Source of the DNA: Cydia pomonella
Taxonomy: Eukaryota; Arthropoda; Insecta; Lepidoptera; Tortricidae
DNA: 64,000 nt
NCBI RefSeq assembly: GCF_033807575.1
Contig: NC_084726.1
Location: 13,516,001-13,580,000 of the forward strand
Direction of reading: 5' to 3'
Part shown: positions 1 through 10,933 of the stretch, piece by piece
Layout of the letters: the number at the start of each line of letters is the position of its first letter
Position numbering within the stretch: position 1 is the stretch's first letter
Program-made: the position numbers and the translations under genes
The notes under the pieces: model-generated
Database searches by the model: none
What the model was told of the DNA's origin: nothing
Seen by the model: the letters and a program-made list of their open reading frames with translations, nothing else

Positions 1-1010
1 TTAAAGGATATGTATCTCCCGGTCTCGTGGCGGATATCCTTTCTTTTTTTGCTCGAATACTAAATAACTGACCGTGTATTTTAGCGTGTCGAGGTCGATT
101 ATGAGGTGAAACCTTATGATTATTTCATACCTCGACGGTAGCAAACAAGCATAGGGCCCGCCTGATGGTAAGCTGTCATCGTAGCCTATGAATCCTGCAA
201 ATGCAGAGGTGTTTAATGCGCGTTGCCAACCCTTTAAAAATCCGTACATTCTTTTTTTGAAGAACTTCATACTGTAGACCCTAGGCAAAACCTCGGCAGG
301 GAGCTCATTCTACAACCGGAGCGTTCGCGGGAGGAAGTTTCTCTTAAACCGCACAGTGCGCGACCATGTAGGTTTTATGGTGTGAGGATGAACACCCTGT
401 TGACGTCGAGCGGTGTGGTGATAGAAATCATGTCAAACAATTCTTCAGAGCACAGCCCATTGTACAAGCGGTAAAACACATAAGGAGGCAAAGTCACTCC
501 TTAGACTTAAACGTTGAATATAGCTTGTGAGTTTTGGATCTTCGACGATTCGCACAGCACGCCTTTGGACTGACAAGGAAAGGTACCCAACTGTCCGGTT
601 CGGAGTATCCTCCCTTTTCGCCTATTTTTTCCTAAAAAAATCGAAGTTTTATAATATCTTATCACTAACTATACACATAAAGACGGGTGTTTTTTTAGGA
701 AAACTTAAGTTGAAGCAGATATAACAAAACACGTGCTTATTATTTTTTCCTGCTCTCAAACATACTCAAACCAGCCATTAACTAGCAAGTTGCTTGAGCA
801 TCACTTTCTATAGGAGTTAGATGATTTAGTCATTTTTTAATTCTTTGGAGGACAATTTCTCCCAATAGATTGAGTTTTGGCAGCTAAAAAAAAATACGTG
901 TCCGTTATTTTAGACTAATCTATAACATATATACATATAAATCAAACCGGAACCGGACAGTTGGATACCTTTCCTTGTGAGTCGAAGGATTATGTAATAG
1001 GTAAGTAAAA
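1..1010 (-). mobile_element. LINE C-terminal fragment (split by a MITE)
   Basis: Read on the minus strand, the first 300 bases encode a LINE-like C-terminal tail (MPRVYSMKFFKKRMYGFLKG onward), and 300-570 continues upstream in broken frames (LPPYVFYRLYNGLCSEELFD). The stretch shares its GGCAAACAAGCAT and GGCCCGCCTGATGGTAAGC block with 6060-6150 and 28565-28680. Homology continues past the MITE at 574-977 for about 30 bases. It is a decayed 5'-truncated non-LTR retrotransposon; the clade (jockey/CR1-like) is inferred only. Confidence 0.6.
574..977. mobile_element. MITE with ~30-bp terminal inverted repeats
   Basis: Ends CAAGGAAAGGTACCCAACTG (574 on) and the complement of CAAGGAAAGGTATCCAACTG (to 977) match with one mismatch over about 25 bases. 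The flanks are TGA on both sides (571-573 and 978-980), a possible 3-bp target duplication. The interior is AT-rich and non-coding. It interrupts the LINE fragment and so is younger than it. Confidence 0.7.
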
Positions 1011-1559
1011 CGTAATATGAAACAAAACTTAGAGGTCTACTCAAATAGATTGTCATTTCTTTTCATGAAACGGTTACTGTGTTGCGGTTATTTCAATAGA
1101 TATAATTACTATTGACAGAGCTGACAGGTCATATCCATAATCGTTTGATAACAACAAATTACTATCCTGTTAGTACACACAAAATTTAGGAGTTGAATTT
1201 CAAGGATATGTTTATTAGGAGATATCTAAAATATTTCAAACATGTTTAAAATTTTAAGGTATATCTAATGCCTTAAGCTGTGTTGTCTTGTAGTACCTAT
1301 ATGAAACGATTGTTTTATTTTTGTATACACAATTTATAAGAATTATGCGAGTGAGAAGTTTGATGAATATCCCAACTTGTACCAAATCACTTAGCTAACA
1401 AGTTATAGCAATAATTTTAAAGTAAGACACTAATAAATATTATATTAATCTCTATATCCCATCAATTTCCGCCCACGCTTACAATACGACAAGTCCTTTG
1501 GGGATCACTTGAGATATGAACATGATATATGAGTAAATAATAAATATACCAGTTTCATG
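1011..1559. other. AT-rich stretch without recognisable feature
   Basis: No open reading frame, repeat end or RNA promoter box was seen. It is the spacer between the LINE remnant and the copia element. Confidence 0.5.
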
Positions 1560-1564
1560 CATAC

Positions 1565-1783
1565 TATTATAGTTTATAGGAAATCGGTAGCCCATTTAAT
1601 AAAAATACAAGAAATTCTGATAACACTTAATTTATTCGACTGGTATTTCTAACCAAAAAAAAACATGAGGGAAAATTACATTGACAGTGGCGCTAGGTGA
1701 GGAAACTAGGAACTAATTTTTTTTTTTTTTTAAACAAGACAGGTTTGACGTTCAGGAATGTAAAATTTAATCTAAACCTAATA
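1565..1783 (-). repeat. 3' LTR of the copia element
   Basis: 219 bp, ending CTAATA at the inner side; almost identical to 4539-4756. Read on the minus strand it starts TATTAGG and ends CTATAATA, so its ends are TATTA/TAATA instead of the usual TG/CA. Confidence 0.93.
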
Positions 1784-1791
1784 CTCCCACT
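1784..1791 (-). promoter_or_regulatory. Polypurine tract of the copia element
   Basis: The minus strand reads AGTGGGAG immediately before the 3' LTR, the expected plus-strand DNA primer position. Confidence 0.8.
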
Positions 1792-1854
1792 AATTTTACA
1801 TTGCATTACATCACACCGGTCTTGATACATTCAAACCATAATAAATATATCAGC

Positions 1855-2408
1855 TTAACAAAGTACTAGATCTCTATTGACACAGAACTTTTGTAAAGGC
1901 AGAGCTTTTGTCAAAAAATCAGCCAACTGGTTTGAACTTTGAACATATTGAACTTTTAACAATCCTTGCTCTACCTTCTCACGGATAAATTTATATTTTA
2001 CATCTATGTGTTTGGATCGTTGATGTAACACAGGGTTGCTTATTAATTTTATAGCAGCTTGGTTATCCACCAACAGAGTCATATTATTAAGAGATTCACC
2101 TAAGTCTATTAAAAGTTGTCTAATCCATAAAAATTGTTTTGTGGCTTCACAGGCTGCCATAAATTCAGCTTCCATTGTAGACAGGGCAATGGTTTGCTGT
2201 TTTCTGCTGGCCCATATAATTGGACCATTATTCATTAAGAAAATATACCCACTGGTAGATTTCCTCGACTCAGTGTCACTTGCATAATCTGAATCGCAGT
2301 AACCAACCAGATCTGAATTTCCTTTATACTCTATACCAATGTGTTTGGTTGCTATTAAGTATCTTAAAATACGTTTTACAGCTTTTACATGCTCTATGCT
2401 TGGATTAT
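1855..2408 (-). pseudogene. Copia RNase H domain
   Basis: The frame is open from the deletion junction: PSIEHVKAVKRILRYL, GYCDSDYASD, then IALSTMEAEFMAACEA and SNQLADFLTKALP. These are standard copia RNase H blocks, with catalytic Asp in CDSDYA, Glu in MEAEF and Asp in LLVDNQAA. Only this C-terminal part of RT-RNase H remains, and it is not in the integrase frame. The stop precedes the purine tract by about 60 bases. Confidence 0.9.
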
Positions 2409-4091
2409 TGGAGTATTTGGATCATACATCCTGTAATTTTCATTTTCATAACCAACTAAGTACAGTTTGTAACTTTTCTTTTCAAGTTTTGTTCTACATG
2501 CATCAGGAACATGCACAAAACCACAAGATCCAAATATCCTAAGGTGTTGCAAATTTGGTTTTTCCCCATACCAAATCTCAAATGGTGACTTATCTGGTGT
2601 TTGTGTTGAAGTAGTCCTGTTCAGTATATACACTGCACATCCGACAGCTTCTGCCCACAAACTCATTGGCAGATTGCGGCTATAAAGCATTGAACGTGCA
2701 CTTTCAACAATTGTACGTAATTCTCTCTCTGCGCGAGAGTTTTGTTGTGGCGTATAAGGTGCTGTGCATTCATGCTGGATGCCATTTTGGTTAAGGTACT
2801 TCTTAAACTCATTGTGCACATACTCCTTACCATTGTCAGTATGCAGGATGCGTATGTTGTGGCCGAATTTGTTCCGTATAATGGCATTAAAAGTCTTAAA
2901 ATGTTCCAAAACCTCACTTTTATGCCTCATAAAACATACATATAAAAAGCTTGAGGCTGCATCTTTAAACAAGACAAAGTACACCATACCTTGCACAGAT
3001 GATTCACTCATAGGTCCACAAACATCACTGTAGACTAGGTCTCCAGGACACTGCTCACCTCGGCGTGAAGTATGGAATGGGAGGCGGCTTTGTTTCCCAT
3101 ACATGCAGCCTTCACATACAAATTTTTCATTATTTATGTCTTTACACTGTATAAGTTCACTTTTCACCATTTTTTGTATTTCTTTCACATTTAGATGTCC
3201 GAGTCTCTCGTGCCAAACCTTAAGATTGTTCACTGGCACATGCACTGTATTACAACTTGCACTTGTCACAACTTCAAAGTTCATCACATATAAGTTATTA
3301 GACTTTTTAGTTGCACTCAGAACTATTTTATTGTCTTTGTAGATGAGGGCAGAATTGTTCTTCTTAATGATTACATAATTATAGTCCATTATTGCACCCT
3401 CTGAAAACAAATTCCTCTTCAGTTCAGGTACCCATAAAACATTCTTTAGGATATTTTCCTCCCACTGGCCGTTCAAGCATTTCTTTATAAGTATGGTACC
3501 TACTCCACATACTTTCAGGTTCTGTTTGTTTCCTAGTTTCACATATCTGTTGTCATTATCACTGTATAGATCTAGTTTCAAAAAGAAATCCCTTCTAAAA
3601 GTTGTATGCACTGAAGCACCACTATCGAGCAGAAAAACATCTTCAGATTCCTCTGTTAAGTTTAAACACTGTTCCATGTGAAATGCCAACATATTACTAT
3701 CTGGCTTGTTGTATGATTTCTTTTTAGACCTACAATCTCTGGCGAAATGCCCCCGCTTGTTGCAGTGATAACAAATGAAGCGATGACGCTTATCTTCATC
3801 ATTGTGAGAACTGGATTTCTTTTTCGGTTTCGCTTTTTCTTGCGTAGTTACAAGTGCTACGTCAGTCTTTTCTTCTACCGTTAAGCTGGCTTCCTCGTCC
3901 ATCAACCGAGCCGTCAGATTTTGTAAGGTTTGCTGAGATGAATCCAGTGACAGCCAGGCCTGTCTAACAGAGCGGTACTGAGAAGGTAAAGTACTTATGA
4001 TTTTTGTGATTATGGCTGTATCACTAATCTTCTCATCACAATCTTTCAGTTGTTGCGCTAAACTCTCCACTTTAGATATGTGCTGCGCCAT
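2394..4091 (-). pseudogene. Copia gag-protease-integrase, C-terminally deleted
   Basis: 565 codons. In order: end of Gag; one CCHC zinc knuckle (CYHCNKRGHFARDC, about residues 107-120); aspartic protease motif LLDSGAS (about 154); integrase zinc site (HERLGHL, then CEGC); integrase catalytic core with DVCGPM, HTDNGKEY and the Glu in SRAEREL (usual NGxAER has become NSRAER). The frame stays open to MYDPNT and then runs into an out-of-frame junction and stop near 2394. In intact copia elements the reverse transcriptase follows here; it is absent. Confidence 0.92.
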
Positions 4092-4434
4092 AGGTACTAT
4101 CTGACGGGTTCATTTTATATTGGTAAAATTGCTCATGAACTAACATTTTGTTAAATTCTGACTTCTTTTCGTAAATTGACTCAAGTTTCTCCATAATCTG
4201 CAACGCACTGTTACAGTTTTCCACAAGCGCGATTTGCCGGTAATCCATGGCGGACGTCATAATGAACATCGCCATGCCGTCGTTTTTGAGCCATGATTCC
4301 TTGTTGTTCTCTGGTTCTGGCTTAGATATATCAATGCCCTTCGCTCTCAGCGCACATTTAATTTGAAATTTCCATTGACGGAAGTTATTACCATCGAAAT
4401 GTTCCACATTCATCTTGAGTCCGCCGAGATCCAT
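4072..4434 (-). pseudogene. Copia gag N-terminal part, frameshifted
   Basis: 120 codons from ATG at 4434. Residues such as NVEHFDGNNFRQWKFQIK are typical of copia-type Gag (retrotran_gag / UBN2 region). The frame leaves the rest of gag near 4085, where one extra base makes it end TYGAAHI; the next frame resumes at MAQHISKVESL. Copia normally has one continuous ORF, so this looks like a disabling insertion. A programmed frameshift is less likely because no slippery heptamer is apparent. Confidence 0.85.
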
Positions 4435-4524
4435 ATTTTGAGGTTATTCTAACAATGACTTGGAAATCTTTACTTTACCACTGTACCGAGTCCGCGCACT
4501 GCTCTTTGTGTTTTTATTAAATGG

Positions 4525-4538
4525 CTGGGCCCATAACC
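4525..4538 (-). promoter_or_regulatory. Primer-binding site, half initiator tRNA-Met type
   Basis: Directly inside the 5' LTR the minus strand reads GGTTATGGGCCCAG. This matches the site used by Drosophila copia, which pairs with the inside of initiator tRNA-Met near the anticodon and not with the tRNA 3' end. The match is from memory of the family. Confidence 0.8.
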
Positions 4539-4756
4539 TATTATAGTTTATAGGAAATCGGTAGCCCATTTAATAAAAATACAAGAAATTCTGATAACAC
4601 TTAATTTATTCGACTGGTATTTCTAACCAAAAAAAAACATGAGGGGAAATTACATTGACAGTGGCGCTAGGTGAGGAAACTAGGAACTAATTTTTTTTTT
4701 TTTTAAACAAGACAGGTTTGACGTTCAGGAATGTAAAATTTAATCTAAACCTAATA
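4539..4756 (-). repeat. 5' LTR of the copia element
   Basis: 218 bp; differs from the other LTR by GAGGGG versus GAGGGA and 14 versus 15 T in one run. It should carry the promoter for the minus-strand transcript, though no clear TATA box was assigned. Confidence 0.93.
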
Positions 4757-4766
4757 CATACGTTAA

Positions 4767-5199
4767 GAGGCTGTCAATACCTAAAGCGCGCACACTGTCT
4801 ATTTGTATCGGAGTAAATGAGATAGCACTGTCGCATGTTACTGGGCCTGGGCAAGGGAATAATAAGAAAAATATTTAAATAAAAAAAGTGGATTATTAGT
4901 GTAATATTTAACTCGACCAAGGTTTAGATATAAATGTTTTGAAATTGTGATTTTAATTGCAGACCCATAAGTCAAAACAATAAAGACATAAAACCGTTTA
5001 ATTGTGATTTTAAGACCAATCTTTGCAATTATTTTCTATCGAGCCGATTTCGTTCAATCGTGTATCGAGTACGACCACGGTCTTTGAAATATAATTAATA
5101 TGAACATATATTTTTCTTACTTGACTAAAACAAATAGTTTTTCTTAAAAAAACTGTTTAAGTAACATCAATTTCAAGGAAATTGGGTGTTGACAGCCTC
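4767..5199. mobile_element. MITE with GAGGCTGTCAA ends and TTAA flanks
   Basis: The left end GAGGCTGTCAA (4767) and right end TTGACAGCCTC (to 5199) are perfect inverted repeats. Both are flanked by TTAA (4763-4766 and 5200-5203), as expected of piggyBac-type targets; G/C outside the TTAA extends the palindrome. The interior is AT-rich and non-coding. PiggyBac membership is inferred from the TTAA only. Confidence 0.7.
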
Positions 5200-5204
5200 T
5201 TAAC

Positions 5205-5480
5205 ATCTAGGTAATATATGTAAAACTAACATACAGAGGGTTCTTTGTGAATAATGAGATGGCTCGGGAGATATCAATTGCTGGAGCTTAATCTAATCAA
5301 TCTCACAAACTTTGTTTTACCCACAACTTTGTAAACAATTCATGACAATTCTGTAGACATACGAGCATGTGGCTTTTCATCCGAGAAGCGCTTGTTGCTA
5401 GGCCTACTTGAATACATGATATATTTACTTTGACTTTGAAGGGTCCTCATAGCTTTACACAGCATTTTCTGATGAAATAA
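5205..5480. other. Unassigned spacer
   Basis: No ORF or repeat end recognised between two MITEs. Confidence 0.4.
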
Positions 5481-5481
5481 A

Positions 5482-5630
5482 GTCAGACCAAGCTAAGTTG
5501 GCAGCGATTTTGATAGCCCAGACTGTGCAAGTGTTAAGTAAACGTCATGATTTTATAGATGTTTGACGTTTCAAATAACATTTACGCTGTCTAGGCTATC
5601 AAAATCGCTGAAAAATTATCTTGGTCTGAC
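5482..5630. mobile_element. Short foldback MITE (149 bp)
   Basis: Starts GTCAGACCAAG and ends CTTGGTCTGAC; further matching arm GCAGCGATTTTGATAGCC and GGCTATCAAAATCGCTG. The arms cover about 35 bp each. Target duplication is not clear. Confidence 0.75.
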
Positions 5631-5631
5631 T

Positions 5632-5930
5632 CTAGTACATTACATAGTTCAGGCATTTGTATTTTTTTTCCTTATTATTATTTTTATTTTTTTAAGGTCT
5701 ACCAACAGTTATTACATCCAATACATTTACATAAATAAAAAAAAGAAACATTCAGTGATGCATAACTAATTATAGATAAAAACAGCATGCAAAACAAAAA
5801 CAATTTCTTACTTAACATAAAGTAAAAGTTACAGGTTAAAATTGTGTATACTATAGATTAATATTTAATAATTTTCGGAACCTGAGCAATGAGTCAGAAT
5901 GAATATCGCAGCAGTGGCTAAATGTGTTGT
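5632..5930. other. AT-rich spacer
   Basis: Contains T-rich and A-rich runs around 5660-5760 but no supported feature. Confidence 0.4.
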
Positions 5931-6152
5931 ATAACTGGGGAAGTACCTCCACCTTACAGAAAATCGCAGCCAAAGAACACTAGACCCTACTCATACATAG
6001 TGTTGTGTTCCTGCCGGTGAGTAAGGTTGCCAGAGCTAGGGTCGGCAACGCACATGTGACTCCTCTGGAGTTGCAGGCGTACATAGGCTACGGAGACTGC
6101 TTACCATCAGGCGGGCCGTATGCTTGTTTGCCACCGACATAGTATTAAAAAA
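5930..6152 (+). mobile_element. LINE 3' end with A tail
   Basis: The block AACTGGGGAAGTACCTCCAC is shared with 19590-19610, and GGCGGGCCGTATGCTTGTTTG is the reverse of 28570-28600. It ends in a run of A at 6149, giving plus orientation. Broken coding sense is visible (LELQAYIGYGDCLPSGGPYACL), the same tail as in the fragment at 1-300. Confidence 0.6.
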
Positions 6153-6560
6153 AAATCTACACCACAGTCGTGATGTATATTTGCTAGCTACTGGTGTGTG
6201 ACTAGATATATGCCAAAGAAATCGTTTCTAAATTCTCTCTATCCTGAGGCAATGAGTTGAATAGTGAGGCCGCACTACCGTGCTACAATATTCCAATATA
6301 TTACGAATTACTCTTAATCCTTAGACTTTAAGTGCTACCACTGTACAATACTTTTTTCAATAAATTATTTGTATTTGTAAATTATTTGTATTACGATATA
6401 AGTGCGAAAAGTAGGAAATTCGCTACGAGTAGCGATAAATTAAAACTCGACCAAACAAAGGGAGTTGCGAATTACCTTTTCGCATGTGTATTGTACGACG
6501 TTTTATAGTGGGTCTCTATTGTTTCAAATAAAGTGTTAAGTCATAATGTATTGTTTGTCC

Positions 6561-6775
6561 GCATTTTCGTTAGCCATAATTTGGTTTTTCTCAGTAACGC
6601 GTATATAACTTTTCAGGATTGCCATAAAACAAACCTAACCTAACCTAACCTATCTATAGGATAACCTAAGGAAATTCCTGAAAAGTTAACGGTTTCAGAG
6701 TTATGACTAATGATAATGTGAATATCATTACATTATGACTTTCGATAATTATAATTATGCGAAAACGATCCGTTT
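6561..6775. repeat. Imperfect foldback with AACCT repeats in its loop
   Basis: Arms TAACTTTTCAGGA (6606-6618) and TCCTGAAAAGTTA (6676-6688) are perfect; homology extends outward imperfectly. The loop contains four AACCT units (6632-6651), which is the insect telomere motif read on the other strand. Probably a MITE; ends are not sharp. Confidence 0.55.
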
Positions 6776-7356
6776 TACAGTACATATGGCCCTTAAACTT
6801 TTCGACATACGCACGTAACGTGCGAGCTACCACGAATATTTCTGAATAACGTAAGCACGAATTGACCTCCAGGTATGTAGGACCTGTTACAACCAAGGAT
6901 GACAGCCGTTCCCACGGGCAAGTTATGATCAAGTTTCGTTCCGCATGGGATCCCCTAGCAAATTACTCGCTGTATGAGTTTTATCGTTTTTAGAGTTGGT
7001 TATTTTTACTGAATTGCTGTTAAAAATCAGTATATTTCTGAGTGTGTTTGCTTGTATGTATAACATGTATATTTAGGGCGACTCCAGCAGCCAAATAATA
7101 ACGCCTATCCGATTTTTTTAAGCTGGGTTTTATTGGTATGAAGGTATTTTAAATATGTACTCAAAATCCATGTGGATTTTGCCATTTATATTGGTTGATT
7201 GATCCTGTTTTTTTTTTATAATTTGCATGAATACTTTATGTATGAAACTAATTAGCACGTTAGCAAATAGGTATGTAGAATATATAAATAGGTTTTTAGT
7301 TAAGTAGCAAATGTAATATTGTATGCCCGATATGGATTGCCGTTGTGACCCTATTT
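6776..7356. other. Unassigned AT-rich stretch
   Basis: Short open frames only; none has recognisable content. Confidence 0.4.
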
Positions 7357-7624
7357 GTATAAATAAATAAATATAATAAATAAATAATAATATGACATTA
7401 TTACACGGTAAGCTCAATAAGGCTTGTGTTGAGGGTACTTAGACAACGATATATATAATATATAAATATTAATAAATACTTAAATTCATGGAAAACACTC
7501 ATGACTCAGGAACAAAATTAAATATCCATGCTCATCACACGAACAAATGCCCTTACCAGGATTTGAACCCGGGACCATCAGCTTCGTAGGCAGGGTCACT
7601 ACCCACTAGGCCAAACCGGTCGTC
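7357..7624 (-). mobile_element. tRNA-derived SINE (family 1)
   Basis: The minus strand starts at 7624 with GACGACCGGTTTGGCCTAGTGG; TGGCCTAGTGG is a Pol III A box and GGTTCAAATCC (about 7560-7570) a B box. The body matches 29541-29808 closely, and the tail ends in AAATAAATA repeats at 7357. SINEs have no ORF and depend on LINE enzymes. Confidence 0.88.
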
Positions 7625-8242
7625 ACAAACATCGGTCGTCGGTTGTATAACATTACATTGTATTCCATCTTATCGTACACGGTAAACAATAAATGATTTC
7701 TATTCTATTCTATAAATTGTAATAATGTACCTGAATTGGAGAATAATAAATTTAATTTGATTTTTGAACTTGAAAACGGCAGAAATACATATATCGAGGG
7801 ATTTACCTACACTATGATATCATGAACTAACATACTTTCAACCACTTTTGAGGACGCAACCACAGGTATTATAAAAGTACTAACACAAATAAAATAAAGT
7901 AAATATTTTAAACACGCCGCTGAATCGTATAAAGCTATTGTATTGACTTTATGATCATTATAACAAAATAGAAAATCATTTTATACTTAAGACATACACG
8001 TCATGTATTTACGAGTAGTTGACTTTGACTAAAAATATAATTTCTAATAAAACTTACTTCAATGACATAACAGAAGGCTTTTTTTTAAATCTCAACTGCC
8101 ACGTATACCTGATATCTCTATAAGGCTTCACATATTACATTACGACCACTACCCCCTGACCTCTCAGCACCCACCTAATGCACCAAACACTCCATTACGT
8201 ATGTAGCCACCAGGGATCTTTGAGGCTGGACGGTAAAAAAAG
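7625..8242. other. Unassigned stretch, possible upstream region of the candidate exon
   Basis: CTATAAGG at 8118 resembles a TATA box about 125 bases before the ATG at 8243. That is the only promoter-like sign and is weak. Confidence 0.25.
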
Positions 8243-8272
8243 ATGGAGGATGCAGATGGCGAAAAAAAGCAG
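8243..8272 (+). CDS. Candidate 10-codon first coding exon
   Basis: ATG in good context (AAAAAAGATGG) opens MEDADGEKKQ and runs straight to a near-perfect splice donor, CAG|GTAAGTGA, at 8272/8273 with the codon complete (phase 0). No downstream exon was recognised, and the protein is not one I can name. An alternative frame through the same exon (SLRLDGKKRWRMQMAKKS) would also reach the donor. This may be chance. Confidence 0.25.
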
Positions 8273-8772
8273 GTAAGTGAAGTAATTTTTGAAATTACAT
8301 TTTTAATACTAGACATGTTGGAAAGCTTAATATTTCGTGTATGTTCATTTTTAAGGAATTTACTTTGTTATTATGACGATGTATTTAAATGAAACGAAAT
8401 ATAACGTAGGGAAGTGCATAGCGCAACTTAATGACGCTAGCGCTTTTTTTAAAAGAGTATTACTTATAATAATAATTGAAAGCGCACTATTTGCCAATAA
8501 ACTGTCTTCAGTTTGGTTCAGTTCTGTTTTGTCATAAGTATTTCTTTTTAATAAATAAAAAAAATCGTGAGAGTTATTAGGTAAGTAGGAACATATTAAT
8601 TAGGTTGCATATTCTATTTATATTACGCATAATAGCTATAGGAAAACCAGTTTCCGTTTGCAATTTGCAATATCGCTGTTGCTTAAGTATGATATGCTTT
8701 GATTTTTTTGCCTAGTAGAAAACATTATTGTTATTCAAAATCACCCATTTTCTAAGTCATCCCAATGTATCT

Positions 8773-9099
8773 TATGGCTCGTCTACACGATGGGCCATCT
8801 GGCCTACTAAGATGGGCCAGCGTGTAGAGGCCAGGGTAGTGGTGTTGAATGGCTTATGGCGCGGCAGGATGGCGATGGGATGGCCACGGTGTCGGTTTTT
8901 CGTCCGCAGATCAAAGGTAGTGGGCCAGCGATAGCGCATACGCAATTACGCATCTACAAGTGGCCCATGACATAGTGCGTGCTCTCAACCATCGCATGGC
9001 CCTCGCTGGTCCAGCGCTAATCCATCATGTAGAGGAGCCAGAACCATCACATGGCCATTTCGCTGACCCAGTGCTAAACCATCGTGTAGCTGAGCCATT
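8773..9099. mobile_element. MITE with long imperfect inverted ends
   Basis: Left end TATGGCTCGTCTACACGATGG and right end CCATCGTGTAGCTGAGCCATTA are inverted. The GC-rich interior carries many degenerate GATGGCCCA / TGGGCCATC units in both directions. A related, SINE-interrupted copy lies at 31618-32000. The 68-codon open frame inside it is not a gene. Confidence 0.65.
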
Positions 9100-10159
9100 A
9101 TATAACTAGCTCACACTTGTTTATGAAACGTGACCACAGCCAAAAATGTTGAAAGAGAAAGTAGGTTGTTAAATAACCCCAATTATAGTTTTATTTCTTT
9201 TAATAACGGTGTTAAAATTCACATGCGGCAATTTCACAGCAAACGTTGACATTGAAAACAACACATTTCTATAGCAAATACCGGGTCTAAAGAATCTCTC
9301 TTAATACGAACATTTAAACACAAGCGAACAAATTCGTTCGTGAATTTACACTCAAATTTTCATCCATTCCCGCCTTAATAACGGACGAATTCAAGCCAAA
9401 TTGCACTTTAACTACTGGTGATAGAATCTAAAATTCAATGCGGCATTTAAGTGCAACATTACGAAGATATCTGCATGTGAAATTGCACTTTGAAATCATA
9501 GAGTTACAGTTCAATTTTGAAAGGGGAATAATTTCATAAGGAAGTTCAATGGAATTTGAGATATCCTGGTTGGAAGTTAAGGTTGAATTTTCTTTATTCG
9601 AGTATAGAATGATATTACTTGGTCCAGTACTGTGAGTATAATATTGTTATTGTATATTTTCAGGGATTTTACGCTAGACCGGGACTCGGGCGCGAAATTT
9701 GTACGTTATTTGTGAGTTGGGAGTGAATTTGAAGTTTGTTCGCTATCGATAGTGATGCCTTTGTTTTGGTAAAAGTTTTGCGGTTCACTTGAAATGTAAA
9801 TGAGATAAAAATCTACAATTTAACTTTGGAGATCGGAAATTGGTTCCTAGAAAGGAATGGTTCTAGATATTCTTTCATTGTGTGAAACTTTCTTAACTTA
9901 CGAATATTTATGATGCTAGTTTATGAATGTGGATGGAACTAAAACCGAATCGGCGTCTTCAGCTTACGCGACTAACGCCATGACCTGTATGCACCCGATT
10001 ACATTGGTGCCCCTCGCAATTTCACGAGTATTGTAGTATATTAACGCGGAGAGCCATTGGACACCATTTTACATCTCCAAATTTACTGTATTATTAATCT
10101 TAGATACTAAAATGTCTGTTGTATTGTACCGTGTCATTATTTATTTCAAGATTATAATA
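9100..10159. other. About 1 kb without recognised feature
   Basis: No ORF of note, no inverted ends and no Pol III boxes were found. Confidence 0.4.
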
Positions 10160-10562
10160 AAGTAATGTTTACCAAGGTGCTGGCATTTGTATTTATTAAT
10201 GTTGCTATGTTTTTCATGTTTCTTTATATATGCCATACAAAATACAAAAACTAATGTACACATGGCGGACTTAATACCTAATGGCATTCTCTACCAGTCA
10301 ACCATCGGGCTAAACAGAGATGTAAAAATGGTGCAAAGAGAAAGAAAGATGATATAATATTAGAACTATATTACATATTGGAATGTCACTAACCCAACCC
10401 AACTCTTGCTCCACGGAACAGCGCCAAGTAGATTTAGGGCGACCATGTTTCCGTTTTCCGGGCATCTTCCAGGTCAGGGCCACTTTGGATAGGTGAGTGT
10501 CAGGCTTCCTGAGGATATGCCCAATCCAATGCCATTTGCGCGTTTGGATCTCCCGAGGAAAG
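10160..10562 (-). mobile_element. LINE 3' end with C-terminal RT scrap
   Basis: On the minus strand 10390-10560 encodes RKWHWIGHILRKPD and KVALTWKMPGKRKHGRPKST, a typical C-terminus of APE-type LINE proteins (often RTE-like). Downstream on that strand lies a 3' UTR with the stem-loop GGTTGACTGG...AATGCC...GGTATTAAGTCCGCC (10264-10303) that recurs at 40362-40401. The copy is 5'-truncated. Confidence 0.7.
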
Positions 10563-10933
10563 CAAGAAAGTACATTTTAAAATATTTAAAAAATTGTCAC
10601 AAATATATTCGTTGTGCTGTAGTCTACGGGGAACGTACGTACGTAAAACATAACGTCATTTTGGCTTTGCGGTACAAATCCAAGCTCACATCAGATTGTG
10701 GAACGAACGTTTCAACTGCGGTTACCTGCGGATTTAATTAAGGTTGATGACGTCATTACCATTAAGTCCTTTTGGATTATATTTATTTGTCAATGCAATA
10801 ATATTGCTATTTTGGGGTCATATCAGCAACATTATTGTACGTATTTATATTACATGGGTATGTTTGACTAGAGTTTTTTTGCTATTGCAAATACAACCTT
10901 TAAATCTCATTAACTTAATTTGGGTATCCTGCC

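Larger units (their letters stand above)
1565..4756 (-). mobile_element. Ty1/copia LTR retrotransposon, RT-deleted
   Basis: A minus-strand copia-type element, about 3.2 kb, flanked by the 5-bp target duplication CATAC (1560-1564 and 4757-4761). Order on the minus strand is LTR, primer site, gag, protease, integrase, RNase H, purine tract, LTR. The two LTRs differ by about one substitution and one T-run length change, so insertion is recent. Two defects are visible: a single-base frameshift between gag and the zinc-knuckle frame near 4085, and loss of the whole reverse transcriptase domain near 2405. The copy cannot encode its own reverse transcriptase and could only move in trans. Confidence 0.93.

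Noticed and set aside
6632..6651. Telomere end
   Set aside because: Only four units, within a foldback repeat and with unique sequence on both sides.
8728..8934. 68-codon plus ORF
   Set aside because: Lies mostly inside a GC-rich MITE made of inverted GATGGCC-type units.
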